Shown here one piece after another: positions 33,735-46,224 of a DNA stretch of 64,000 bases; position 1 is the stretch's first letter; every line of letters starts with the position of its first letter. The DNA is from Oncorhynchus masou masou (lineage: Eukaryota > Chordata > Actinopteri > Salmoniformes > Salmonidae), in NCBI RefSeq assembly GCF_036934945.1, contig NC_088224.1:10816596-10880595 (forward strand). The letters run 5' to 3'. Both the position numbers and the translations under genes were made by a program. The notes beneath the pieces are model-generated. The model was not told the DNA's origin and made no database searches. It saw nothing but the letters and a program-made list of their open reading frames with translations.

Positions 33735-36700
33735 TCGTTGGACTCTCTACTACTCAACTCTTCTCTCTACCACTCTCTACTACTCCACTCCTCTCTCTAC
33801 TACTCCACTCCTCTCTCTAATACTCAATTCCTCTCTCTACTACTCCACTCCTCTCTCTAATACTCCATTCCTCTCTCTACTACTCCTCTCCTCTCTCTAC
33901 TACTTTCTACTACTCAACTCTTCTCTCTACTACTCCACTCCTCTCTCTAATACTCCATTCCTCTCTCTACTACTCCACTCCTCTCTCTACTACTCTCTAC
34001 TACTCTCTACTACACTCTACTACTCTCTACTACTACACTCCTCTCTCTACTACTACACTCCTCTCTCTACTACTCTCTAATACTCCACGCCTCTCCCCAC
34101 TACTCCACACCTCTCTCTCGTACTCTCTACCACTCCACTCCACTCCTCTCTCCACTACTCCACACCTATCTCTAGTACTCTCTACTACTCCACTCCTCTC
34201 TCTACTACTCTCTAATACTCTCTACTACTCCACTCCTCTCTCTACTACTCTCTAATACTTTCTACTGCTCCACTCCCCTCTCCACTCCTCTCTACTACTC
34301 CTCTACTCTCTACTACTCTCTACAACTCCACTCCTCTCTCTACTACTCCTCTACTCTCTCTACTACTCTCTACTACTCTCTACTACTCTACTGCTCCACT
34401 CCTCTCTGTACTACTCCACTCCTCTCTCTAGTACTCTACTACTCCACTCCTCTCTTTAGTTTTCTCTACTACTCCACTCCTCTCTCTAGTACTCTCCACT
34501 ACTCCACTCTTCTCTCTACTATCCACTCCTCTCACTACTACTCTATTATACTCTCGACTGCTCCACTCCTCTCTCTATTACTCTCTACTACTGCTCTCCT
34601 CTCTAGACTACACATCTCCTCTCTCTACTACTCCACTCCTCTCTCTACAACTCCACCCCTCTCTCTACTACTCCACTCGTCTCTCAACTACTCCACTGCT
34701 TTCTCTAGTACTCCACTCCTTTCTCTACTACTCTCAAATAGTCTCTACTACTCCACTCTTTACTACTCCACTCCTTTCTCTACTACTCTACTCCTTTCTC
34801 TACTACTCTCTACTACTTTCTACTACTCCACTCCACTCTCTACAACTCCACTCCTCTCTCTACTACCCCACTCCTTTCCCTACTACTCTCTACTTCTCCA
34901 CCCCTCTCTCTACTACTCCACTCCTCTCACTACTACTCCACTCCTTTCTCTACTACTCTCTACTACCCCACTCCTCTCTCAACTACTCCACTCCTCGCTC
35001 TACTACTCCACTCCTTTCTCTACTACTCTCTACTGCTCCACCCCTCTCTCTACTACTCCACTCCTCTCTCTACTACTCCACTCCACTCTCTACTACTCCA
35101 CCCCTCTCTCTACTGCTCTCTACTACTCCACTCCACTCTACTACTCCACTCCCTCCTCTACTACTCTCTACTACTCCACTCCTTTCTCTACTACTCTCTA
35201 CTACCCCACTACTCTCTCAACTACTCCACTCCTCTCTCTACTACTCCACTCCTGTCTCTACTACTCTCTACTGCTCCACCCCTCTCTCTACTACTCCACT
35301 CCTCTCTCTACTACTCCACTCCACTCTCTACCACTCTCTAATACTCTCTACTTCTACACTCCTCTCTCTACTACTCCACTCCTCTCTCTACAACTCCACC
35401 CCTCTCTCTACTACTCCACTCGTCTCTCAACTACTCCACTGCTTTCTCTAGTACTCCACTCCTTTCTCTACTACTCTCAAATAGTCTCTACTACTCCACT
35501 CTTTACTACTCCACTCCTTTCTCTACTACTCTACTCCTTTCTCTACTACTCTCTACTACTTTCTACTACTCCACTCCACTCTCTACAACTCCACTCCTCT
35601 CTCTACTACCCCACTCCTTTCCCTACTACTCTCTACTTCTCCACCCCTCTCTCTACTACTCCACTCCTCTCACTACTACTCCACTCCTTTCTCTACTACT
35701 CTCTACTACCCCACTACTCTCTCAACTACTCCACTCCTCGCTCTACTACTCCACTCCTGTCTCTACTACTCTCTACTGCTCCACCCCTCTCTCTACTACT
35801 CCACTCCTCTCTCTACTACTCCACTCCACTCTCTACCACTCTCTAATACTCTCTACTTCTACACTCCACTCTCTACTACTCCACTCCTTTCTCTACTACT
35901 CCACTCCACTCTCTACTACTCCACTCCTCTCTCTAATATTCCACTCCTCTCTCTACTACTCCACTCCTTTCTCTACTACTCTCTACTACCCCACTCCTCT
36001 CTCAACTACTCCACTCCTCTCTCTACTACTCCACTCCTTTCTCTACTACTCTCTACTTCTCTACTACTCCACTCCTCTCTCTACTACTCCACTCCGCTCT
36101 CTACTACTCCACTCCTTCCTCTAGTACTCTACTGCTCCACTCCTCTCTCTACTACTCCACTCCACTCCTCTCTCTACTACCCCACTCCTCTCTCAACTAC
36201 TCCACTCCTCTCTCTGCTACTCCACTCCTTTCTCTACTACTCTCTACTGCACCCCTCTCTCTACTACTCCACTCCTCTCTCTACTACTCCACTCCGCTCT
36301 CTACTACTCCACTCCTTCCTCTAGTACTCTACTGCTCCACTCCTCTCTCTACTACTCCACTCCTCTCTCTACTACCCCACTCCTCTCTCAACTACTCCAC
36401 TCCTCTCTCTGCTACTCCACTCCTTTCTCTACTACTCTCTACTGCTCCACCCCTCTCTCTACTGCTCCACCCCTCTCTCTACTACTCCACTCCTCTCTCT
36501 ACTACCCCACTCCTCTCTCAACTACTCCACTCCTCTCTCTGCTACTCCACTCCTTTCTCTACTACTCTCTACTGCTCCACCCCTCTCTCTACTACTCCAC
36601 TCCTCTCTCTACTACTCCACTCCGCTCTCTACTACTCCACTCCTTCCTCTAGTACTCTACTGCTCCACTCCTCTTTCTACTACTCCACTCCTTTCTCTAC

Positions 36701-37830
36701 TACTCTCTACTACTCCACTCCTCTCTCTAATATTCACTCCTCTCTCTACTACTCCACTCCTTTCTCTACTACTCTCTACTACCCCACTCCTCTCTCAACT
36801 ACTCCACTCCTCCACTCCTTTCTCTACTACTCTCTACTGCTCCACCCCTCTCTCTACTACTCCACTCCTCTCTCTACTACTCCACTCCGCTCTCTACTAC
36901 TCCACCCCTCTCTCTACTGCTCTCTACTACTCCACTCCACTCTACTACTCCACTCCCTCCTCTACTACTCTCTACTACTCTCTACTACCCCACTCCTCTC
37001 TCTACTACTCCACTCCTCTCTCTACTACTCCACTCCTTTCTCTACTACTCTCTACTACCCCACTCCTCTCTCTACTACTCCACTCCTCTCTCTACTACTC
37101 CACTCCTTTCTCTACTACTCTCTACTACTCCACTCCTCTCTGTACTACTCCACTCCTTTCTCTACTACTCTCTAATACTCTCTACTGCTCCACTCTTCTC
37201 TCAACTACTCCACTCCTCTCTCTACTACTCCACTCCTCTCTCTACTACTCCACCCCTCTCTCTACTACTCCACTCCGCTCTTTACTACTCCACCCCTCTC
37301 TCTACTGCTCTCTACTACTCCACTCCACTCTACTACTCCACTCCCTCCTCTACTACTCTCTACTACTCTCTACTACCCCACTCCTCTCTCTACTACTCCA
37401 CTCCTCTCTCTACTACTCCACTCCTTTCTCTACTACTCTCTACTACCCCACTCCTCTCTCTACTACTCCACTCCTCTCTCTACTACTCCACTCCTTTCTC
37501 TAGTACTCTTTACTGCTCCACCCCTCTCTTTACTACTCCACTCCTCTCTCGACTACTCTCTTCTACTCTCTACTACTCCACTCCACTCTCTACTACTCTC
37601 TACTACTCCACTCCACTCTCTACTACTCCACTCCTCTCTCTACTACGCTCTTCTACTCTCTACTACTCCACTCTCTACTACTCTCTACTACTCCACTCCT
37701 CTGTCTACTACTCTCTACTACTCCACTCCACTCTCTACTATTCCACTCCTTCCTCTACTACTCCACTCCTCTCTCTACTGCTCCACCCCTCTCTCTACTA
37801 CTCTTCTCTCTCCACTACTCTCTACTCTGC
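33735..37830. repeat. CTCTACTACTCCACTC satellite-like tract, about 4.1 kb, G-poor
   Basis: Irregular mixture of CTCTCTACTACTCCACTC, TCTCTACTACTC and CCTTTCTCTACTAC units. The + strand is made almost entirely of C, T and A, with very rare G. Larger blocks are duplicated inside: a block with CTCCACTCGTCTCTCAAC at about 34671 recurs at about 35414 (743 bp apart), and blocks with ACTCCGCTCT recur at 36091, 36291 and 36619. The sense transcript would carry a 4-kb pyrimidine-rich stretch. Confidence 0.95.
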
Positions 37831-37999
37831 CACATTTGTCTGAGAGGGCTTAGCAATAGCACAGACACCACCACACCATTCAATATGTGATAACCTATCT
37901 TTATTATGCAACGGAACAAAGAAAGGGATTATTGGACGTATGCTAGGCTGGGATAGGTCAGGCAGTCAGGGACCTGACCTCTGGTTACACTTCACAGGT

Positions 38000-38092
38000 T
38001 AGGTCCCAAATGCCACCCTATGTAGTGCACTACTTTTTACCAGGGTCCATTAGCCCGTGGTCAAAAGTAGTCCACTATATAGATTAAATGAC
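38000..38092. repeat. Hairpin repeat (copy 12)
   Basis: GGTCCCAAATGCCACCCTAT, TAGTGCACTACTTTTTACCA, then GTCAAAAGTAGTCCACTATA; the right terminus is missing. Confidence 0.8.
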
Positions 38093-38093
38093 A

Positions 38094-38360
38094 CACTCTT
38101 CTGTCTGTTCCCGAGTCAGCCATTCTGGTTGACAGTTTACAGCCTTCATCTTCTGTCTGTTCCCGAGTCAGCCATTGTGGTTGACAGTTTACAGCCTTCA
38201 TCTTCTGTCTGTTCCCGAGTCAGCCATTGTGGTTGACAGTTTACAGCCTTCATCTTCTGTCTGTTCCCGAGTCAGCCATTCTGGTAGACAGTTTACAGCC
38301 TTCATCTTCTGTCTGTTCCCGAGTCAGCCATTCTGGTTGACAGTTTACAGCCTTCATCTT
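38094..38360. repeat. 52-bp minisatellite, 5 copies
   Basis: CTTCTGTCTGTTCCCGAGTC then AGCCATTCTGGTTGACAG and TTTACAGCCTTCAT, repeated at 52-bp steps (38101, 38153 and on) with few changes. Confidence 0.93.
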
Positions 38361-38519
38361 CTGACATAGCCCAGTTTAATCCAGTTAAATATCGACAGGA
38401 AGTTTTCTGTCCCTTCTATCAGATGCTCTTCCTCTTACTGGAGGTGAATTATTCATAGCGCTGAAGTGTTAAGAATTAAATTCCTCCTGGATTGTTTATG
38501 TTTTGCCCTGGGAACACTG

Positions 38520-38585
38520 AATGCATACCAAATGACAAACTATTCCCCGGCCTATATAGTCCACTACTTTTCTCAAACCACCCGG
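38520..38585. repeat. Hairpin repeat (copy 13), degenerate
   Basis: ACCAAATGACAAACTATTCC then CCGGCCTATATAGTCCACTA; only the left arm is recognisable. Confidence 0.6.
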
Positions 38586-38617
38586 GTCAGATGAAATGGA
38601 CTCGCTGGCTGCCTGCC

Positions 38618-38815
38618 GGACTGTCTGGGGTTCACAGATTCGTTACACTGGACTGTCTGGGGTTCACAGATTCATAACACTGGACTGTCTGGGGTTCAAA
38701 GATTCGTTACACTGGACTGTCTGGGGTTCAGAGATTCATAACACTGGACTGTCTGGGGTTCACAGATTCATTACACTGGACTGTCTGGGGTTCACAGATT
38801 CATTACACTGAAACA
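38618..38815. repeat. 32-bp minisatellite, 6 copies
   Basis: GACTGTCTGGGGTTCACAGA then TTCATTACACTG, six units at 32-bp steps with CGTTAC/CATAAC/CATTAC variants. Confidence 0.93.
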
Positions 38816-38975
38816 GGGAGGGAGGGAGGGAGAGAGGGAGAGAGGGAGAGGGGGTGAGAGAGGGAGGAGAGATGGGGGGTGAGAGAGCGGGGGTAGGGGG
38901 CGAGGGGGGGGGGGGGGGAGAGAGGGGGTGCGAGAGAGCGGGGGCGGGGGGCGGGGGGGCGAGAGAGAGAGTATC
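38816..38975. repeat. G/A-rich low-complexity tract with long G runs
   Basis: GGGAGAGAGGG units and a run of about 14 G near 38906-38918, then GCGGGGGGCGGGGGGGCG. Several closely spaced G runs make G-quadruplex formation plausible on the + strand. Confidence 0.9.
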
Positions 38976-39644
38976 CTGGAGGAAAATGTAAGACAGCAGA
39001 GGGATAAGATAGGTCATAAGGGGTCGTACACTACTCATAAAACAAATGTAGAACTTTTATTATTCAGAAACATACCGTCAAATACCACCAGACCATCAAG
39101 GAATGAGAAAAATATTGTGATGTGTATATTTTGGTCATAATGGCTCAGTCCTACATACCCATAGTAGTCCAACATCCACCCCCTTTAAGCTGGTTCTTTT
39201 GAGACTAACAGTACATAAACCGTGGTAGCAATAGCTCCACCACCACAGTGAAGAGTGATTAGGTGAACCGAACTTCTGGGGTGTGTTTTCTCTCTTTCTT
39301 GCGGGCTCAGGTGCCAGGCAGCGGTCCAAAGAGAATGGGGGCGGAGCAGAGACTGAAGACATTGTTCTGCAAGCCAGAGGGGGGGGGGGGGGGGGGAGGT
39401 TCTAATACTGAAAGAGAAAGAAACTGAAAGAAATAGGAAGTGGGGTAGGCGGAGCGAGGGGAAATAGAGCTGGGTGTGTGAGGTGGGGGTGGGATGGTTG
39501 GGTCCAGGAGCTCCCCATGACTAAAACCCTCCTGGAGGAATGTGTATGGAGAGGTTAGTCAGAAGATGTTTCAAGGTTTCCCCTTCTCATTGGCTACGAG
39601 AGTTTACCCCAGCTAGGGGGCCCACCAAGAGTTCACAGTCTTTT
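38976..39644. other. No recognised gene; contains a G run
   Basis: Unique-looking intron DNA with a second G run at about 39380-39396. No exon was seen. Confidence 0.4.

Positions 39645-39717
<73 letters not shown>
39645..39717. repeat. (GT)n microsatellite
   Basis: About 36 GT units. Confidence 0.97.
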
Positions 39718-39718
<1 letters not shown>

Positions 39719-41202
39719 CATTGCTCAGAAAGAGCACTTCTCCGTGCAGGCATTTGTATTCTCCAGGAGAAGAACAGGGTTGATTCATGGAGCAGATTTC
39801 AGCCATCGTTGAACTATACAATCCTCTCCTTTGTCGCAAGGCCTTTCTCCCACAAATCAACCTTTTACTGAGGGAGCCTGTACCCGTGTAATTACAAACA
39901 CATTGTTATGCAGGTACATTGGTATGACATGACCATTGCATCTCAATGTTCTTACTTTCAATATCAAATCATTCTTAGTCCTTTCAATATAAAACTCCAC
40001 AAAACAGACTCGCTACGTTGTTTTCATAAGGTGGTGAAAAGTTTGGGAGACATTTTAGAGTGTAGTTTGCTCGTACGCTTGCATAAGTGTTTGTGTGTGT
40101 GTGTGTGTGGACTCAGTTTCTCTACACCTCTCTGGAGATATTTCTGAATTCTCCCTCTTGTTGCCCCCACTTCACCCCCCCCCCCACCCCCGTCAACAAA
40201 ATGTTCCACTGTGAGCAGCGTGAAGAGCACATTCCCCTGCTATGAATGAACAAAGGTTCCCTACCCCCTGCTGAGCCATTGCACTGTGGGCCGAGCATTA
40301 CCATTTGAAAATAGGCAGTGGGGAGAGAGGCAGAATGCATTATGGGCCGCGGCGCATGATAGTTCTCTGCCTTACATCAATAACTTTACAAAACCAATCA
40401 CTTCCATGTTTCACCTTTAGGAGAAAGTCAATCAAACTGATCCTAGATCCCTCTGAGATGGTTGTGAATATGGGCCTGGGTCAAAAGTTGTTCACCGTCT
40501 AGGGAATAGGGTGCCGTTTGGGATTCCTTCCTGATGTCAAACTAAAAGAACCTGGACAGCTGGGAACATGGTGTTCCAGACAAGAAGTCCCCATGCTGCT
40601 AAGGCATTCTCAAGCTCAGCTTTCACAACAAATTGCCTTGTATGCAAGCAGCTACTGTGCGTTTAGTGCCTGGGAGAGTCAGTGTGGGTGTCTGTGTTAG
40701 AGTGAGTAAATAGCAGTGTCTACGTTAGTTGCTATTTTGTAAGCTGGCAAATATCTTGTTTTATAATGTTACTCTTTGTGGAGTAAATACTCTTCTTTTT
40801 TCCCCAAAGTGGTCTGTTTATGAATTAAAGATACTACGATGGAGGACTTTTTATATTTTTGTGTTCGGGCAGAACCTCTTTGTGGAGAGTGAAATTGAGA
40901 GGACTGTGTGAAGCTAATCTGGTGTGTTTCTATGTAAAGCCATGAAATGTGTTCCTGTAGAGATACCGTAAACACATCATACATCTCGGCCAATAGCTTT
41001 GACGGATTATGTCGCCAAGGGTTACGAGGTTACACCCCCCCCCCCCCCTTGACATCTTTTACGCCCCTTCTTCCTCTTAATAGAACCCCCTTCTTCCCCA
41101 GAGCTGAGACCTCTTTATCTTTGATCCCATGAATACTGTTACATTAGTTGAGAGTCAAAAGTCTTCTGGCATGGCTTTTAGGTATGTCAAGGACTGTATT
41201 AC
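39718..41202. other. No recognised gene; one half hairpin copy
   Basis: Unique-looking intronic DNA. A half copy (14) of the hairpin repeat lies at about 40488-40526 (GGGTCAAAAGTTGTTCACCG, TAGGGAATAGGGTGCCGTTT). C runs occur at about 40174-40185 and 41034-41048. Overlapping small ORFs have no recognisable domain. Confidence 0.45.
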
Positions 41203-41651
41203 ACAATACACTACTATACTGAGCCCTTTTGGAGAAGGCTATTCAATACACTACTATACTGAGCCCTTTTGGAGAAGGCTATTCAATACACTACTATACT
41301 GAGCCCTTTTGGAGAAGGCTATTCAATACACTACTATACTGAGCCCTTTTGGAGAAGGCTATTCAATACACTACTATACTGAGCCCTTTTGGAGAAGGCT
41401 ATTCAATACACTACTATACTGAGCCCTTTTGGAGAAGGCTATTCAATACACTACTATACTGAGCCCTTTTGGAGAAGGCTATTCAATACACTACTATACT
41501 GAGCCCTTTTGGAGAAGGCTATTCAATACACTACTATACTGAGCCCTTTTGGAGAAGGCTATTCAATACACTACTATACTGAGCCCTTTTGGAGAAGGCT
41601 ATTCAATACACTACTATACTGAGCCCTTTTGGAGAAGGCTATTCAATACAC
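41203..41651. repeat. 40-bp minisatellite, 11 identical copies
   Basis: GAGCCCTTTTGGAGAAGGCT then ATTCAATACACTACTATACT starts at 41221 and recurs every 40 bp to 41621 with no base difference visible. Such uniformity means very recent expansion or homogenisation. Confidence 0.97.
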
Positions 41652-42519
41652 AATTCAAATGGTTCAAATGGTTTTCTGTGGTAGAGGGTGTCAGTTGTCT
41701 ACGTGGCCAGACAGAGATAAATCAGGCTAGAGTCTGAGTGTGTAAACAGGAACTGCTTCAGGCTAAGGAGGAATGGGGTGGAAATGGAGAGGAGAGAGGT
41801 GGACATCATGTCATCAATGTGACAATAAAACTAACAAACTGAGGGCTGACCCAAGGGTGCGGAAGACATTTGTTTTACATAATGGGCTTGGAGACGGTCA
41901 GACTGTACTCTGTGATTGGGGTCAATGAAGGTCTTTAGATGTTGCCCTATCTGACATGCTGACCTGCCCACAATTTGAAGCTTTCATCTAGACTTTTACT
42001 GCTAGCCTTCGTTGAAAGTTGGTTTGGTGAAAGTTGGTGAGGGTGGAATAACTAACCAACACAGTGGACATGGGTACATCCACAAGAGAGGAGAGTCTCA
42101 AATGGGAAGGGTTCTATCAACAATATTAGATTTGACCTTTGATATGTGAAATGATCACATGTAAGACTAAAATTGATGACACCTACGTCTGTTCTGAAAC
42201 CCAACACACAGGGTGGAAGGTACGGGGCTGTATCGACTGAAGACATCAGTCTGGTGCTAGCCTACATCTTGTCCAAATGTCAAGGTGAAACTTAGCGCGC
42301 GTGTGTGGTTTGTACCAACATGCATTGCAGTTAGACACTACATTGCATATCATATCCTGTTGAAGTTACAGTTGCCATGGTGTCACTGTTTACTGGAAGA
42401 TTTCGGTGATACTATCAATGTGTCCCTGTGTGTAGCGGAATATAGTGAATCATAGATGAGAGGAGGAAGGTGGGTGACAACGAGCAACCCTTATATTTAT
42501 ATACCATTTCCCCTATATA
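41652..42519. other. No recognised feature
   Basis: Unique-looking intronic DNA up to the Tc1-like element B. Small ORFs have no recognisable domain. Confidence 0.4.
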
Positions 42520-44098
42520 CAGTGCCTTTGCGACCTTTTGCCACATTTCAGGCTTCAAACATAAAGATATAAAACTGTATTTTTTGTGAAGAATCAACAA
42601 CAAGTGGGACACAATCATGAAGTGGAACGACATTTATTGGATATTTCAAACTTTTTTAACAAATCAAAAACTGAAAAATTGGGCGTGCAAAATTATTCAG
42701 CCCCCTGAAGTTAATACTTTGTAGCGCCACCTTTTGCTGCGATTACAGCTGTAAGTCGCTTGGGGTTTGTCTCTATCAGTTTTGCACATCGAGAGACTGA
42801 ATTTTTTTCCCATTCCTCCTTGCAAAACAGCTCGAGCTCAGTGAGGTTGGATGGAGAGCATTTGTGAACAGCAGTTTTCAGTTCTTTCCACAGATTCTCA
42901 ATTGGATTCAAGTCTGGACTTTGACTTGGCCATTCTAACACCTGGATATGTTTATTTTTGAACCATTCCATTGTAGATTTTGCTTTATGTTTTGGATCAT
43001 TGTCTTGTTGGAAGACAAATCTCCGTCCCAGTCTCAGGTCTTTTGCAGACTCCATCAGATTTTCTTCCAGAATGGTCCTGTATTTGGCTCCATCCATCTT
43101 CCCATCAATTTTAACCATCTTCCCTATCCCTGCTGAAGAAAAGCAGGCCCAAACCATGATGCTGCCACCACCATGTTTGACAGTGGGTATGGTGTGTTCA
43201 GGGTGATGAGCTGTGTTGCTTTTACGCCAAACATTTTTTTTTGCATTGTTGCCAAAAAGTTCAATTTTGGTTTCATCTGACCAGAGCACCTTCTTCCACA
43301 TGTTTGGTGTGTCTCCCAGGTAGCTTGTGGCAAACTTTAAACGACACGTTTTATGGATATCTTTAAGAAATGGCTTTCTTCTTGCCACTCTTCCATAAAG
43401 GCCAGATTTGTGCAATATACGACTGATTGTTGTCCTATGGACAGAGTCTCCCACCTCAGCTGTAGATCTCTGAAGTTCATCCAGAGTGATCATGGCCTCT
43501 TGGCTGCATCTCTGATCAGTCTTCTCCTTGTATGAGCTGAAAGTTTAGAGGGACGGCCAGGTCTTGGTAGATTTGCAGTGGTCTGATACTCCTTCCATTT
43601 CAATATTATCGCTTGCACAGTGCTCCTTGGGATGTTTAAAGCTTGGGAAATATTTTTGTATCCAAATCCGGCTTTAAACTTCTTCACAACAGTATCTCGG
43701 ACCTGCCTGGTGTGTTCCTTGTTCTTCATGATGCTCTCTGCGCTTTTAACGGACCTCTGAGACTATCACAGTGCAGGTGCATTTATACGGAGACTTGATT
43801 ACACACAGGTGGATTGTATTTATCATCATTAGTCATTTAGGTCAACATTGGATCATTCAGAGATCCTCATTGAACTTCTGGAGAGAGTTTGCTGCACTGA
43901 AAGTAAAGTAATTTTTCAGTTTTTGATTTGTTAAAAAAGTTTGAAATATCCAATAAATGTCGTTCCACTACATGATTGTGTCCCACTTGTTGTTGATTCT
44001 TCACAAAAAAATACAGTTTTATATCTTTATGTTTGAAGCCTGAAATGTGGCAAAAGGTCACAAAGTTCAAGGGGGCCGAATACTTTCGCAAGGCACTG
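42520..44098 (-). mobile_element. Tc1-like DNA transposon B, nearly intact, 1579 bp
   Basis: Flanked by TA at 42518-42519 and 44099-44100. Long inverted repeats run from 42520 to about 42680 and from about 43910 to 44098. The inner parts match closely in reverse complement, e.g. GCCACATTTCAGGCTTCAAA and its partner near 44030-44050. Compared with the right end, the left end lacks about 28 bp between GCCTTTGCG and ACCTTTTGCC, so its outer end is damaged. The transposase on the minus strand is almost complete. The element lies in nedd9 intron 1, antisense to the gene. Confidence 0.94.
42711..43729 (-). pseudogene. Tc1-like transposase, one apparent frameshift
   Basis: Cut-and-paste DDE transposase, about 339 codons in two overlapping frames, the usual length for the family (about 340). 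The first frame (43729-43490) starts MKNKEHTRQVRDTVVKKF and carries the paired helix-turn-helix DNA-binding region, with PRPGRPSKLSAHTRRRLIRD. It ends at TGA within CCATGATC. The second frame starts at the ATG in the same bases (43493) and runs to 42711. It keeps WSDETKIELFG (first Asp), KHGGGSIMVWACF, QQDNDPKHKAK (second Asp) and SPDLNPIENLW (Glu), so the DDE triad is intact. The break looks like a one-base deletion at about 43490-43494. No other stop is seen. Confidence 0.92.
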
Positions 44099-44935
44099 TA
44101 GGTCGTTAACAATAAAACCTCACAAAAGCGTTCAATTTGGCTGCTGGGGAGCAAGGAGACCCCCAGCTCTGCTAAAACCATTGACAACTATGTGCCATTT
44201 TCAAGGGATTGTTAAATAAATGTTCAAACTAATTTGGTTTTAATATCATCTCTTGAAGAGCATTGTGAGAACTACGCCGTTCCTATTATTCCACATTTAG
44301 CTCTGTCATCAAAGTTGTACAGCAACCAGTAAACATCAATTGATCTTGTATTTGTGAGGGTACCCAGATCCATTTGGCATGTAGCTAGCTAGCTAAGCAA
44401 AAAAAACGTGTTATTTCACTTCCTTCATCAGAGATTAGGCTTTTGGAAAGAGCTTGACATCGTCCTAGTAAAGTTGTCAGTCGAACTAGTGTCACTACTA
44501 CAGATGGAAAGCAAATAAAACAATATCTGGGTACATAGCCATCTGGTTTATTCCCTGAAAGCTTGTTATCCAGCTATATTGACATGATCTGTTATCAGGC
44601 TACCCTCACGTATTTGAAATTACATGATCAATTGATGTTAAGCCTACTGATCATGAAAAGTATGCAGTTAGGCCTAGCCTGCTTGCTGTAGCCTATAACT
44701 CTGAAGACAGAGCTAAATGTACGTCGTTGTTTGGTATGGAATAGCCTGACATTTGTAGTTCTGACTATGAGAGCCATCTTTACCACAGTTTGGCTATTGG
44801 TTAATCCGTTTCACTTCTGCTTTCCAGCAGGATACTAGAATGTGATCAAAATGACTATTGACTTGAGTTTGTCAGTGATGTTTGCATGGATGTCAGCATG
44901 GAGTGTGTTATTATGGACTAAATCTAAATACTGGC
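44099..44935. other. No recognised feature
   Basis: Unique-looking intronic DNA; no exon, RNA gene or repeat recognised. Confidence 0.4.
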
Positions 44936-45492
44936 TGTACTGTAGTCTGTAACTGGACTGTAGTGTTGATTTACTACTGTACTGTAGTCTGTAGCTGGAC
45001 TGTAGCGATGATTTACTACTGTAATGTAGTCTGTAGATGGACTGTAATGTTGATTTACTACTGTACTGTAGTCTGTAGCTGGACTGTAGTGTTGATTTAC
45101 TACTGTACTGTAGTCTGTAGCTGGACTGTAGCGTTGATTTACTACTGTACTGTAGTCTGTAGCTGGACTGTAGTGTTGATTTACTACTGTACTGTAGTCT
45201 GTAGCTGGACAGTAGTGTTGATTTACTACTGTACTGTAGTCTGTAGCTGGACTGTAGCGTTGATTTACTACTGTACTGTAGTCTGTAGCTGGACTGTAGC
45301 GTTGATTTACTACTGTACTGTAGTCTGTAGCTGGACTGTAGTGTTGATTTACTACTGTACTGTAGTCTGTAGCTGGACTGTAGTGTTGATTTACTACTGT
45401 ACTGTAGTCTGTAGCTGGACTGTAGCGTTGATTTACTACTGTAGTCTGTAGCTGGACTGTAGCGTTGATTTACTACTGTACTGTAGTCTGTA
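44936..45492. repeat. 42-bp minisatellite, about 13 copies
   Basis: CTGTACTGTAGTCTGTAGCT then GGACTGTAGYGTTGATTTAC and TA, at 42-bp steps. One unit near 45435 is shorter. The period is a multiple of 3 and stop-free in one frame on each strand, giving false ORFs of 189 and 220 codons. Confidence 0.95.
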
Positions 45493-45857
45493 TACACATG
45501 GCATCATAAAATGCAAGGGGATAGAAAATGTGGCATGCTATGATAGATTGTTGCTAATGCCTCCTTACAGACTTGTACTAAGCTACTTTAGACATGGAAA
45601 AGTCGACGCTGTGACGTGGTATAGGCCTTACTGGCATTGGGAGAATTGGAGAAACTCAGGACATGGGGTTTCACCCCGTCTGTAATTATGTTATTACATT
45701 CACATTGGCCAGCATTTAAAAGACCTTAGTAATCAGAGGATCGGCAGCAATCTCTAGGCTAGATCCACATTAAGAAATGTACCCTGAGCTCTGATCTTCC
45801 TTCAGCCCCACAAGCCTGTTCTACCCAGAACCCTTCACACGGCCAATTAATTTGCTC
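45493..45857. other. No recognised feature
   Basis: Unique-looking intronic DNA. Confidence 0.4.
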
Positions 45858-45930
45858 TGCGTCCCATTTGGCACCCATATATACTACAAAAGTAGTGCAC
45901 TATATAGGGAATAGGGTGCCATTTGGCTGT
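45858..45930. repeat. Hairpin repeat (copy 15), shortened loop
   Basis: GCGTCCCATTTGGCACCCAT then AAAAGTAGTGCACTATATAG and GGAATAGGGTGCCATTTGG. Confidence 0.85.
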
Positions 45931-45939
45931 GATGTTCAG

Positions 45940-46190
45940 CAACACTCAGAAGAACAGAACAGCCTCAGCTTTAGCAGGCTAGCAGCACACAGGGTAACAG
46001 AACAGAACTGCCTTAGCAGGCTAGCAGCACACAGGGTAACAGAACAGAACTGCCTTAGCTTTAGCAGGCTAGCAGCACACAGGGCAACAGAACAGAACTG
46101 CCTTAGCTTTAGCAGGCTAGCAGAACACAGGGCAACAGAACAGAACTGCCTTAGCTTTAGCAGGCTAGCAGCACTCAGAAGAACATAATA
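45940..46190. repeat. 42/48-bp minisatellite, 5 copies
   Basis: TTAGCAGGCTAGCAGCACAC then AGGGTAACAGAACAGAACTG and CC, with an optional six-base CTTTAG insert. It leads directly into the next, related AACAGAAC-rich array. Confidence 0.92.
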
Positions 46191-46224
46191 AAACAGCCTA
46201 CACTCAGAGGAAGAGAACAGAACA

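Noticed and set aside
44835..45497. 220- and 189-codon ORFs
   Set aside because: 42-bp minisatellite with stop-free frames on both strands.
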